Shown piece by piece: positions 46,262 through 58,300 of a stretch of 64,000 bases of DNA. Source of the DNA: Hymenopus coronatus (Eukaryota > Arthropoda > Insecta > Mantodea > Hymenopodidae); contig CM060890.1 in NCBI GenBank assembly GCA_030762935.1, positions 149,630,129 through 149,694,128 on the forward strand. Direction: 5' to 3'. A model generated the notes under the pieces. That model did not search any database. It was given only the letters and a program-made list of their open reading frames with translations, and was not told the origin of the DNA. The translations under genes were made by a program, and so were the position numbers. Each line of letters begins with the position of its first letter. Within the stretch, counting starts at the first letter, position 1.

Positions 46262-46560
46262 ATTTTAAATGCCGACTATGACATGGAACACCTTATCCAA
46301 CTCCTGTCCTACACACGACTTTTGTGCAGAAACAATTAAACCAACACCAACTGACCATAATAGTTGGCTATACTATGAATCCTGGCAACATTGTAAGTCA
46401 CCATTGGGGTTGTCATCTCAAAATAATTTGAGATCATCTTGTGGTTTACCAGGAAACATGCGAGTCAGTTGAGAAATTCAATGCTATGTTGACATGGTAG
46501 CTCAGTGGTTAGAGCAACCGAATATCTGTGGTTCAAATCCCAGCTATGGCATTCAATTTT
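46262..46560 (+). mobile_element. SINE-like body followed by a tRNA-like unit, plus orientation
   Basis: The body phrase ATCCAACTCCTGTCCTACAC at about 46298 mirrors the preceding minus-strand unit. At 46487-46551 a tRNA-like segment has box A TGGTAGCTCAGTGGTTAGAG and box B TGGTTCAAATCCCAGC. The two tRNA-like heads are thus inverted relative to each other, about 230 bp apart. Confidence 0.6.
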
Positions 46561-46574
46561 TCGCCGTGATTCTG

Positions 46575-46739
46575 CTTATTCAAGAATTGGTTCTTATTAC
46601 TTGCTTCCTGGCAACTAGCAGGGACATGAGGGAATACAGTAGCCTAAATCGATAGCCATAAGTTTAAAAACTTGGTCGCTATGAGAAGCAATTGAGGTTC
46701 GGTTCGCTTTGCATGGTTCCGTTTGAGAAATGTTAGGTA
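46575..46739 (-). repeat. Family-A fragment split by the mariner insertion (3' part)
   Basis: TTATTACTTGCTTCCTGGCA and AGGGAATACAGTAGCCTAAA are minus-strand family-A landmarks. The sequence stops at TA (46738-46739), the mariner target, and the copy resumes at 48134. Confidence 0.75.
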
Positions 46740-46859
46740 TTAGGGGCATTCAAAAAGTCCTTAGAGGCTCCAAGAAATTACACGCGTAGCATTGCATTTA
46801 GTAACCGTCGTCTCTTCTAGATAAAGTAATATCCATCACGTGGTTTCCTTCACGCAATC

Positions 46860-47099
46860 AACAATTGGTACTGTGGTATCTTGGTCTTCCGGGAAGGCCG
46901 CGTCTTGGCTTGAAATGTTGCCGACGTTTCGCCTCACTATGTGGGGCTTCCTCAGGGCGTGTGCTCTCATCACGACAGTGCCCTGAGGAAGCCCCACATA
47001 GTGAGGCGAAACGTCGGCAACATTTCAAGCCAAGACGCGGCCTTCCCGGAAGACCAAGATAACTAGCCGCCGAAGCTTACGCAAGAAACAATTGGTACT
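46860..47099. mobile_element. Penelope-like foldback with hammerhead-like motifs, nested in the mariner
   Basis: Two near-perfect inverted arms (46877-46958 and 46980-47061) flank a ~20-bp loop. The insertion is bracketed by a 13-bp direct repeat AACAATTGGTACT (about 46859-46871 and 47087-47099). Each arm contains CCTGAGGAAGCCCCAC and GAGGCGAAACGTCGGC, a signature I associate with Penelope-like retroelement ends, which are known to encode minimal hammerhead ribozymes. The element family is inference from that signature; the arms and flanking repeat are directly seen. Confidence 0.75.
46979..47019 (+). ncRNA. Candidate minimal hammerhead ribozyme motif
   Basis: The order fits a type-I hammerhead: stem I strand TGCC (46979-46982), core CTGAGGA (46983-46989, fitting CUGANGA), stem II GCCCCAC (46991-46997) with loop ATA and GTGAGGC (47001-47007), core GAAA (47008-47011), then C, GTC (47013-47015, the usual cleavage triplet) and stem I strand GGCA (47016-47019). 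Stem II has one C-A mismatch. Stem III is almost absent, as reported for Penelope-type motifs, so activity may need dimers. A second copy lies on the minus strand in the left arm (about 46959-46920). Confidence 0.6.
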
Positions 47100-47110
47100 T
47101 ATTTAGAAAG

Positions 47111-47659
47111 ATGGAGAAAACGAGTTTCATGTAATCATTAAACACTTCTATTTAAAGAGATAAACGCCGAGTTGGATGAAGGTCTTGGCACAACTGCTCC
47201 TGCGTTTGTAACAATTTACAATTGGATAAATGAATTTAAACGTGACCGTACATCCACAAATGATGAACATCGTTCCGAACGTCCAGTAGAAATGACTTCC
47301 TCCGAAATGATTGACAAAATCCAGGATATGGTTTTGAGTGATCGACGAATCAAAGTTAGCGAAATAATAGAGGCCATAGGTGTATCACAAGGTACAGTGT
47401 TCTCAATTTTGGACCAAAAATTAGGTCTGACAAAGGTCTCGGCAAGATGGGTGCCGCGTTTGCTGTCAACGGAGAATAAGCGTAATCGTGTGGTCGATTC
47501 GGAAGCTGGTCAGCACTTTTTCGTCCAAATTCTGGGTCGATACACAACTGTAGATAAAATATGGATACTTTACTACACTTCAGAGACAAAAGTACAGTCG
47601 AAACAGTGGGTTTTAAAGGCGGATCGCTCCGAACTAGGCAAAATCTGCAGATAGCCTCC

Positions 47660-47692
<33 letters not shown>

Positions 47693-48057
47693 GACGCACG
47701 CGGATTCATCTACATTGATTACTTGGGGAAAGGAAGAAGGATAAATGGAGAGTATTATGCACCGTTATTGCACAGGTTGAACGGAGAAATCAAGAAAAAA
47801 TGCTATCATCTGGCAAAGAAAAGCATTCACATGTGCACTGTTTTGATGGCGAACACTGTAGAAATAAGGTCCACATGCGGTGTTTTCACGAGATCTGCCC
47901 CAGTGACTTTCCAAACTTGAAACGAAACGATTCACATCTAACCAAGAGATCATCTCCCCATTTTGAGGAGCTTCCGAAATACTACTTTTTGGGAGACTTA
48001 AAACAGCTGGGAGAAACGCTGGGAAAAGTGTGTCGACCTAAAAGCAGATTATGTTGA
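47111..48057 (+). pseudogene. Mariner transposase, frameshifted relic
   Basis: The N-terminal helix-turn-helix region is readable at 47172-47500 (TIYNWINEFKRDRTS, then IGVSQGTVFSILDQKLGLTK and SARWVPRLLS). The first catalytic region reads TVDKIWILYYTSETK, keeping the Asp but with DK where mariners usually have DE. A run of ~30 T at 47661-47691 then interrupts the gene, followed in another frame by DARGFIYIDYLGKGRRINGE, the second catalytic region. The C-terminal third needs further frame changes. It cannot make an active enzyme. The likely original start is near 47111, upstream of the longest open part. Confidence 0.88.
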
Positions 48058-48133
48058 AAAATATAAAAAAATAAAATCTATCAAAATAATTTGTTTTTTT
48101 ATGTTTTTGTAAGGACTTCTTGAACGCCCCTCG

Positions 48134-48412
48134 TAGTTTAAATCTGAAACCAATAACAAAAGAAAACCGTGTGTGCATCCTTGGAAGATACTAAACTTAT
48201 GAGCTCAATTTGGTATTTTACCGACTTTTCGTTTTTGAGTTATTGTGTTCACAGACACAGACACACGGAAAGAAACGGACTTTTTTTCTAAAAATGATTT
48301 TCTTTTTGGACACAGGGGACCCTAAAACGTCTATTTCTGGTGAAATCTCGGTATCGAGTGGAATACAATACCTTCTCTATACACTATGTACATAGTACGA
48401 GTAGAGAAAGTA
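48134..48412 (-). repeat. Family-A fragment split by the mariner insertion (5' part)
   Basis: It continues the minus-orientation copy from 46739: CTGAAACCAATAACAAAAGA, then an internal deletion, TGCATCCTTGGAAGATACTA, a short CA tract, GGTGAAATCTCGGTATCGAG and the 5' hairpin ending GTAGAGAAAGTAAG. Confidence 0.8.
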
Positions 48413-49495
48413 AGTATTTGATGTGTGATAACTTTTTCTAGCAGTTCCACAAAGAAATGTATTCTTGTATCTACTTCTTGCTAATCGAGATAAACACTAA
48501 CAGAATTGTCTTATTACTTAATTCCTTGTAAGTAGAAGGGAATCCACTAGGGTAAAGTGATAGTCAAAGGTTTCAGAAGATATCGTTATGCGATTGTCAT
48601 TGAAATTGGCTTCTTTGTTTGGCCACGAATATAACAAAATAAAATCGGACACTTACTGCCCGAGAAAAATGTAAGTACTTTACAACTGAAACCAATAACA
48701 AGGAATATTTCGGAAACGGCTAACTCTACAAGAAAAACGTAAGTAAATTATGTATTTTAACGAGATCTACACGTTTTTGTTAATCTTCAGCATGACAACA
48801 ATTTGCTACAGAGATGTAGAGAAAGTAATTTGAATGGAACAGCTCAGGTTGTTAATTTCTCATGGTGGTCCCAAAACGTGTCCACAATTCAAACTCTCAT
48901 ACTTCAATTTGTCATTATTAACCTGTTTATAGAGTTGGTAGCCTTGTACTTTCTTTTATCTAAATTGTTATTCTTTTATTTGTGGCCCGAATACTCATAA
49001 AATGGCGGAAAGTACTTATACAGATGAAACTAACTTTCCAGAGCTCGAGGGCATTCTGGAAACTGCTAAAAGGGTAACAATCGAATTACTACAAACAATG
49101 TGTTCCATTTCTCTATCTGTTCTTCAAACAAGTCAATTTTACTAAACATTATTCTTCTATCTGCTTCATGGTAGTATAAATAAACATAAATGGTCTTATT
49201 ACGGAACAAAAAGGAATACACTAGGCTAAAGTGATAGTCAAGTCTTTAAAAAGTTGGTTGCCAAGTGGTTGAAATTCATTTCTTTGCATTGCCAGCAGCT
49301 TAGAAATTCCGTATAAGAAACGTTTTAAAATTAAACCAATAACAAAGAATATATCCAAAAATATAACTTCACAAAAAATTGTATATGACTTAAGTTGTGT
49401 GTTATAGCGCGCCATGTTTTGTTTTTGTCTATGTTTTACGGTCTTCTACATATGCAAAGTCATTCAGAATCAACACTACTTCAGTGGCTATTTCT
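48413..49495 (-). repeat. Partial family-A copies
   Basis: Minus-orientation 3' parts are visible at about 48430-48780 and 49080-49490 (both with CTTCTTGCTAATCG- or TCTTATTAC-type landmarks). A short plus-strand 3' end (GATGTAGAGAAAGTAATTTG) lies at about 48785-48845. The stretch 48850-49080 is unassigned. Confidence 0.65.
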
Positions 49496-49756
49496 AGAAA
49501 CACTTGATATGTAAGTTATCATTCTGAACACACATTTGGTAAGGTAAGCTAAATTTACAATTCATTTAATAACTACCATGGCAACAAGCACTGTAAGATT
49601 TTGAGAGGTCATTAATACTTACAGCACAATTAGGAAATGACGTAACATGTGCTACTTCAAGTAAAGAATCTATTACAGTAACAAAACAGTGTATAAGGTT
49701 TTGTTCATATCAATTAGATATAGCCTTTCATTTGTTCAAATCGAGAATTCATTTTT
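49496..49756 (+). repeat. Duplicated flank C, copy 2
   Basis: Near-identical to 18701-18972 and again followed by a family-A 5' end, so flank C and family A were duplicated as one block, or flank C is part of a larger form of the element. Confidence 0.85.
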
Positions 49757-51005
49757 ACTTTCTCTCCGCATATTGTGAACATAGTGTATACAGAAGGTAT
49801 TATAATGCACCCAAAATTCGATACCGAGATTTCACTGGAAATACGTGTTTAGGGTACCCCTGAATAAAAAAAAAAGAAGGATTTTTTGGAAAACAGTTCT
49901 GTGTGTGTATCTTTCTGTCTGTCCGTTTTTCTGTCTGTACGCCCGTATGCATGTGGACAGTTTAGCTCAGAAACGAAAATACCGTTGAATACCAAATTTG
50001 GTATTTAAGTTTGATATCTTCCAAGGATGGTTGTCTCCTTAGCGCGGTGGTAGCGCAGCTGCCTACCAAGCGGGAGACCTGGGTTCGATTCCCAGTACCG
50101 GCGTGGGGATTTTTCCCCCGCTGGGAGACCTGGACCGGGGTGCACTCAGCCTCGTGAGGTCCCTGGGGGCCAATTGAGGAACTACTTGACGGAGAAGTAG
50201 CGGCTCCAGGTCGTGAGGACCGCATTAACCGGCCGGGAGGGGCTCGAGGCGCTGACCACGTCCCACCCTCCAATACTGCACCCCATCCATGACGTCTGTA
50301 GTGGACCGAGATGGGGGACGCAGCGGCCGGGCGGTAGGCCAAGGTTCCACGTGAGCCGTCGTGCCATGGAGTTATCTTCCAAGGATGCGACACAAAGATT
50401 TTCAAGAAAATCGCCTCACGCCCAACTACCCTTTACATGGAACGTTTTTTCGAACGTTTTTAGTTTCTCAAAAATGGCTCTAACGATTTTGATTAAAATA
50501 TCATATATTAAAGATATTTTCCTGACAAATAAAATGTATACCTTGAATTTTCTAGGAATCGCCTCTAAAGACTACTTTAACCTAAATGATTTTTACGGTA
50601 TTTTGCATAACTGCTAAACCGTAAGAAATAGACAAAAGCCTACCACAAACAACATGTAGACCACACTAAAACACACCATTTATACTATATACATTTATTG
50701 GTGGAGTCCATCGTTTTTGAGATATTAATTGTTTTTTATTTTAGCTTTGAAAAACATGCTTTTCTCATACAGGAATTTGTCAACTGCTGTCCATACTAAC
50801 AAAGCAACTTCATTTACATAGCTTTTGACTATCATTTTAACCTAGGATAGCCCCTTATTTCACTTCTACTTAGAAGGAAGTAAGTAATAAGACTATTTCT
50901 ACTAATTTTTCTCGATTAGCATGAAGTATATATAATCATAAGCTTTTTAACAATAATTTGTTACAGAGATGTAGAGAAAGTCATGTGAATGGAACACATC
51001 AGATT
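49757..51005 (+). repeat. Family-A interspersed repeat interrupted by a SINE
   Basis: Starts at a mutated hairpin (ACTTTCTCTCCGCATATTGT), TG tract reduced to TGTGTGTATCTTTCTGTCTG at 49902-49940, and continues after the SINE at 50373 to the 3' end GATGTAGAGAAAGTCATGTG and CACATCAGATTTTT. Confidence 0.88.
50030..50372 (+). mobile_element. tRNA-derived SINE, 343 bp, with 15-bp target duplication
   Basis: The insert is flanked by a perfect direct repeat TATCTTCCAAGGATG at 50015-50029 and 50373-50387, which belongs to the interrupted family-A copy. The head is tRNA-like: box A GCGGTGGTAGCGCAGCTGCC and box B GGGTTCGATTCCCAGTACCG, at about 50047-50100. The GC-rich body that follows contrasts with the AT-rich surroundings. 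It would be transcribed by RNA polymerase III and mobilised in trans by a LINE. Acceptor pairing is too poor for a working tRNA. Confidence 0.92.
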
Positions 51006-51029
51006 TTTTGTTAATGTTCAATAAGATAT

Positions 51030-54000
51030 TAAAAAGCAAACACAAAATCGCAGACACAAACAAACACACACAACCACACACCCACACACACATGCAAACA
51101 CACACAAACATATACCCACAAACACACACAAACAAATTCCCACAAACATACACACGAACATAGACACACACAAACACACACAAACACACCAACCACACAA
51201 AATCAAACACACGAACACACAACTGCACACCCACGCAAACACAGACACAGACAAACACACACAGCCACTAACCAAAACACATAGACACATACAAACACAC
51301 AAAAATGTATCCACACACATACAAACACACACAAAGATACACCCACAAACATAACACAATAGATTAAATCACACAACACACACAAACACAAACACACACA
51401 AAAACACACAAACACATATAAACACATCCAAACCCACACCCACACCCAAATACCTACACACACCCAAACACCCACACACACACAAATCCACAAACACACC
51501 CGCAAACACACACATCTAAATAAAATACACACACTCACATACACCCACAAACATACACATCCACAAACACACACAAACACACACACCCACAAACACACAC
51601 AAACAGGCACACACCCACAAAAACACACACAAACGCAATCATCCATACAAACACAACCACCCACACAAACACAACCACCCATACAAACACAACCACCCAA
51701 ACAGAAACATTCACACAAAAACACACTCAACATACTAAAACCCACACCCACACAAACTAACACAAAAACACACACACCCACACAAACACTCCCCCACACA
51801 GAAACACATACACTCACACAAAAGCAAACCCACAAAAACACACCCCACAAAAACACACAATCTACACAAACGCACATGCCCAAATACACACAGACACACG
51901 CAACCACACACACAAAAACACGCACACCCAAACAAACTAAAAAACACACACAAACACAACCACACAAACACACACACCAACGCACAAACCCACACACAGA
52001 CACGCAAACACAAACACACCCACAAAACAAACAAACCCAAACAACCACACAAACACACCCACACAGAAAAACGCACACACATCAACACACACATCCACAC
52101 ACACCCACACACATATCCTCTCACATCTACACACACCCATACATTCCCACACATACATCCCTACACATCCACACACACCCACACCTACATCCACACACAT
52201 CCACACACTCCAAAACATACATCCTCTCACATCCACATACGTCCCTACACATCCACACATACACAAACACCCACACATACATCCCTACACATCCACTCAC
52301 ATCCACACACATATCCACACACATCCACAAATACATCCACACACTCCCACACACACAACCACACATACATCCACACACATTCACACATTCCCACAGATAC
52401 ATTCACACACATCCTCATACATCCACAGACATCCACACAACAATCCACACATACATCCACACACATCCACACACATCCACACACACCCTTATCTACATCC
52501 CTACACATCCACACACACCCACACACTCATTCATACACACCGACACACTCCCACAAACACCCAAACACATCCCTACACACTCACACACACACTCACACTA
52601 ATCCACACATCAACACACACATCTCTACACACCCACACACACATTCATACACATTCAAACACAAATCCACAAATATCAACACACACCACTATAACACACA
52701 CATCCCTACAAAATTAAACACACATCCACACACACATCCCTACACATCAACACACATACCCACACACACACATCCACACACATCAACACACAAACCCATA
52801 CACACATCCCTACACAGCCAAACGCACCCAAACACATCCCTTTACACCCACACACACACTCACACTAATCCACTCATCAACACACACGTCCCTATACATC
52901 AACACACACGCATCCCTACAAAACCACACACACATCCCTACACACCAACACACACACATCCCTACACACCAGCACACACATATCCCTACACATCAACACA
53001 CACACATCCCTACACACCAACACACACATCCCTACACATCAACACACACATCCCTACACACCAACACAAACATCCCTACACACCAACACACACATCCATA
53101 CACATCAACACACACATCCCTACACACCAAGGCACACACATCCCTACACACCAACACAGACATCCCTACACACCAACACACGCACATCCCTACATACCAA
53201 CACACACACCAACACACATATCCCTACACATTAAAACACACACATCCCTACACACCAACACACACACATCCCTACACACCGACACACACATCCCTACACA
53301 TCAACACACACATCCCTACACACCAACACACACTCATCCCTACACACTAACACACACTCATCCCTACACACCCACACTCACACACACATCCCTTCACACC
53401 AACACACACATCCCTACACACCAACACACGCACATCCCTACACACCAACACACACATCCCTACACACAAACACACACATCCCTACACACCAACACACACA
53501 TATCCCTACACACCAACACACACACATCCCTACACACCAACACACACATCCCTACACACCAAAAACCACACATCCCTACACACCAACACACACATGCCTA
53601 CACACCAACACACACATGCCTACACATCCACACACACACACCCACACACTCCCAAACATACATCCACACAAACATCCTTACACATCCACTCATATCCACA
53701 CACACATCCACACATCATTCCTAACACTGCCACACACACAACCACACATACATCCACACACATTCACACATTCCCACACATACATCCACACACATCATCA
53801 TACATCCAAACACATCCTCATACATCCACACAATCCACACATACATCCACACACATCCACACACACCCTTATCTACATCCACACACATCCACACACACCC
53901 TTATCTACATCCCTACACATCCACACACACCCACACACTCATTCATACACACCGACACACTCCCACACACACCCAAACATCCCTACACACTCACACACAC

Positions 54001-54352
54001 TCACACTAATCCACACATCAACACACATCCCTACACACCCACACACACACCCACAGTCACACACAAAACCACAAATATCAACACACACAACTATAACACA
54101 CACACCCCTACACACCCAAACACATACCCACACACACATCCCTACACATCAACACACACACCCACACACACATCCACACACATCAACACACAAACCCATA
54201 CACACATCCCTACACAGCCAAACACACCGAAACACATCCCTTTACATCCACACACACACTCACACTAATCCACTCATCAACACACACATCTCTACACACC
54301 CACACACACACACACTCACACACAAATCAACACATGTCAACACACAGCTATA
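51030..54352 (+). repeat. CA-type array, proximal part
   Basis: 51030-52080 is mostly CACACAAACAC variants. 52080-52600 has CACATCCACACAC units. About 52720-53600 is dominated by CATCCCTACACACCAACACAC units of roughly 25-28 bp. A ~450-bp block (about 52430-52880, with CCCTTATCTACATCCCTACA and ATTCATACACACCGACACAC) recurs at about 53860-54300. The long His/Thr/Pro and Cys/Val frames on either strand are repeat by-products. Confidence 0.95.
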
Positions 54353-54640
54353 GTCGACCTCCGTGGTGTAATGGCTACCATGCTGACTTCATACACCCAA
54401 GGTCGAGGATTGAAACCCGGCGGAGGACGATGGATTTTTTACGGGTGTAAAAATCCTTAGCATGGCTTCCTTCGGAAGGGAAGTAAACCCGTGGGTACCG
54501 TGTCGTAGATTTACGGCAAGTAAAAGAACCTCAAGCCTCTGAGAAAAACTAAGCGGTCTTCCACGCCCAATTTAGAATGGGACGCTGAGAATCAGAGTAG
54601 TTAAAGGGCGTCCATAAATAACACGCCATTTCCATTTATA
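54353..54640 (+). mobile_element. tRNA-derived SINE inserted in the CA array, 288 bp
   Basis: A unique island in the array begins with a tRNA-like head (box A TGGTGTAATGGCTACCATG, box-B-like GGATTGAAACCCGGC at about 54405-54422). It continues with a non-repetitive body (CTTCGGAAGGGAAGTAAACC) and ends in ACGCCATTTCCATTTA, a short LINE-like tail. The flanks CACACAGCTATA (54341-54352) and CACACACCTATA (54641-54652) match at 11 of 12 positions and may be the target duplication, though the array itself is CA-rich. Confidence 0.85.
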
Positions 54641-55300
54641 CACACACCTATAACACACAAATCCCTACACAACCAAACACACACCAACACACACACATCC
54701 CTAAAAAACCACACACACCCTCCCACAAACATACTTACACAACACACACATCCCTACACAACCACACACACATCAACACACACACATCCCTACACAACCA
54801 CACACACACACATCTTTACACAACCACACACACACACATCCCTACACAACCACACTCACACATCCCTACACACCAACAAACACACATTCCCTACACACCA
54901 TCACACTCACAACCCTGCACACCAACTCACACACATCCCTACATACCAAAACACACGCACATCCCTACGCATCAACATACACACATCCCTACACATAAAC
55001 ACACACAAATCCCTATACACCAACACACACACATCCCTACACATCAACATAACCCATCCCTACACATCAACACACACATCCCTACACACACACACATCCC
55101 TAAACATCAACACACACATCCCTACACACCAACACAAACACATCCCTACGCAACCACACACACATCCCTACACACCAACACACACACATCCCTACACAAC
55201 CACACACACACATCCCTACACACCAACACACACACATTCCTACACACCAACTCACACTCATCCCTACACACCAACACACACTCATCCCTAAACACAACCA
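54641..55300 (+). repeat. CA-type array, CATCCCTACACACCAACAC units
   Basis: The same CATCCCTACACA unit type resumes after the SINE and grades into CACACACAACCACACAC from about 55300. Confidence 0.93.
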
Positions 55301-58300
55301 CACACAAACCCACACACACAAAAATCCACACACACAACCACACTCTCAACCACACACAACCACACACACACAACCACACACTCAAAAACACCCACAACCT
55401 CACACACACCCACACACACATCCACACACACACAAACAAACACACAACCACACACAGCCACACACACATCCACCCACACAAACACACACACAAGCACACT
55501 AACAACCACACACACACACCATATTACCTTCCCCACACAACTCCACACAACCCACACACATCCGGACACACACCCACAAACACACCCACAAACACACCCA
55601 CAAACACATCCACACACATCCATACACACATCCACACACTCACACCCGCACACACATCCACACACACATCCGCACACACACCCACAAATACATCCGCACA
55701 CACATTCACACACAAAACTTCGCACACATCCACACACATGCACCCACACACACATCCACACACACAACACCACACATACACCCAAACACACACATCCACA
55801 CACACAACCACATACACACCCACACACACAAACACACTCAGACCACACACTCAACCACACTCACTTCCACACTCACAACCACATACCCACCCACACACAC
55901 AACGACACACACATCCACACTCAATTCCACACACACACATCCGCACACACTTCCACAGACACATCAACACACACATTCACAAACACACAACCTCACACAT
56001 ACACACATACATCCACACTCACACACAACTTCACACATCAACACACACATAAACATACACATCCACACACACTCCAACATCAAAACATCCACACTCACAT
56101 CAAGACACACATCCACACACACACATCCACACACACACATCCACACACACACATCCACACTCACATCCACAGTCACTTCTACACACATACACGCATACCC
56201 CCACATCATCCACTCACCCACTTACACTCCCACGGACACACCCACCCACACACACTTCCAAACACACATCCTTCACAGATCACCACACACACATCCACAC
56301 ACAAAACCACACACACATCCACACACACAACCACACACATCCACACTCACAACCACACTAACTTACACACACACATTCACACATATCCAAACGCACCTCC
56401 ACCTACATATACCCACACACACCCGCACACACCCACACTCCCACCCACACACACCCACACTCCCACCCACACACATTTCCACACATACATCCACACTCAC
56501 ATCCACACTCACTTCCACACACACATTGTCACTCACATCCACACACACATCCACACACACATACCCCACGCACACCCGCAACACCCACAAACCCACCCAT
56601 ACACACATCCACATACACATCCACACACGTATCCACACCCACACACACAACAACACACACACCCACCCACAAACACTCCAACACACACACAAACACCCAC
56701 TCAACCACACACACATCCACACTCACATCCACACACACAACCACACATACATCCACACACACATCCACACACACCCATACACACCCACAAACACTCCAAC
56801 ACACACACACACACAAACACCCACTCAACCACACACACATCCACACTCACATCCTCACACACAACCACACATACACCCACACACACAGCCACACACACAA
56901 ACACTCACACAACCACACACACAAACAAACACACACACAACCACACACACATACACACACAACCACACACACCCACATACACACACCCCAAAATCACACA
57001 AACCAAACCACTCATACAAACACATACACACAACCACACACTTACAACCTCAAACACACAACCACACACCAACACACATCCACACACACACATCCATACT
57101 ACTTTCCCCACACATCTCCGCTCACTTCCACACACACAACACACTCAACCACACACACACAACCTCACTCACATCCACAAACACATCCACACACAAACAA
57201 TCACACAACCACACTCACAAACACACACAACACACACACAAACACACACATCCACACACACAAGAATACTCATAACCAGGCACTGCCACACAAACAACCA
57301 TACAAGTCCTCACAGACATCCACACACACAACCTCACATATCCACACTCACACAACCACTCACAACCAAACACACATCCACACAAATCAACACACAAACC
57401 CACACATCCACACACACATCCACGCACACATACAAACACACAACCACACACATCCACTGAAACAACCACAAACAGCCACACACATATCCACACACACAAC
57501 CACACAGACAATCACACACACAACCACACACACAACAATACACAACCGCACACATCCACACAGAACCACACGCATTCACAAACACAACCACACACTACCA
57601 CACACAACCACACACATCCACACACTCAACCACACACATCCACAAACACAATCACACACAATCTCACACATCCACGCACACAACCTCACATATCCACATA
57701 TAGCCTCACACTTAAACATACACATCCACACACACAACCTCACACATCCATACACACATGAACACACAGATCCACACACACATCCACACTCACTTCCACA
57801 CGCACTTCAACATGCACACCCACACACATAACCACAGACAACCCAACAGACCCCACACACAACCTCATATATTAACATAGCATAAACACACATCAACACA
57901 CACATCCACACTCAATTCCATACTCACTTCCACACACACCCACACCCAACCAAACTTATCCACACACACCCACCCACACACACACACACCCTCATACATC
58001 AATTCACACATCCACACTCACTTCCACACACACATCCACACTCACATCCACACTCACATCCACACTCACAACCACAGTCACTTGTACACACATATCCACA
58101 CACACATCAACACACGCACACCCCCACATCACCCACACACCCACTCACAGTCCCACGGACACACCCTCCTACACACACATCCAAACACACATCCTTCACA
58201 GATCAGCACACACACATCCACACACAAAACCACACACACATTCACACACACACATCCACACACATAACCACACACATCAACACTCATCCACACTAACTTC

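Larger units (their letters stand above)
46740..48133 (+). mobile_element. Mariner (Tc1/mariner) transposon, decayed, with a nested foldback
   Basis: The left end TTAGGGGCATTCAAAAAGTC and the reverse-complemented right end CGAGGGGCGTTCAAGAAGTC are matching TIRs. The element is flanked by TA at 46738-46739 and 48134-48135, the duplication made by mariners. The interior carries a broken transposase and, in its 5' untranslated part, a second insertion. Total length is 1,394 bp, against about 1.3 kb for typical mariners. Confidence 0.92.

Noticed and set aside
46186..46551. True tRNA genes
   Set aside because: Box A and B are good but acceptor stems do not pair, so SINE-derived is more likely.
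49962..50405. 147-codon minus-strand frame
   Set aside because: Runs across the SINE and family A; GC-rich SINE body lacks stops by chance.
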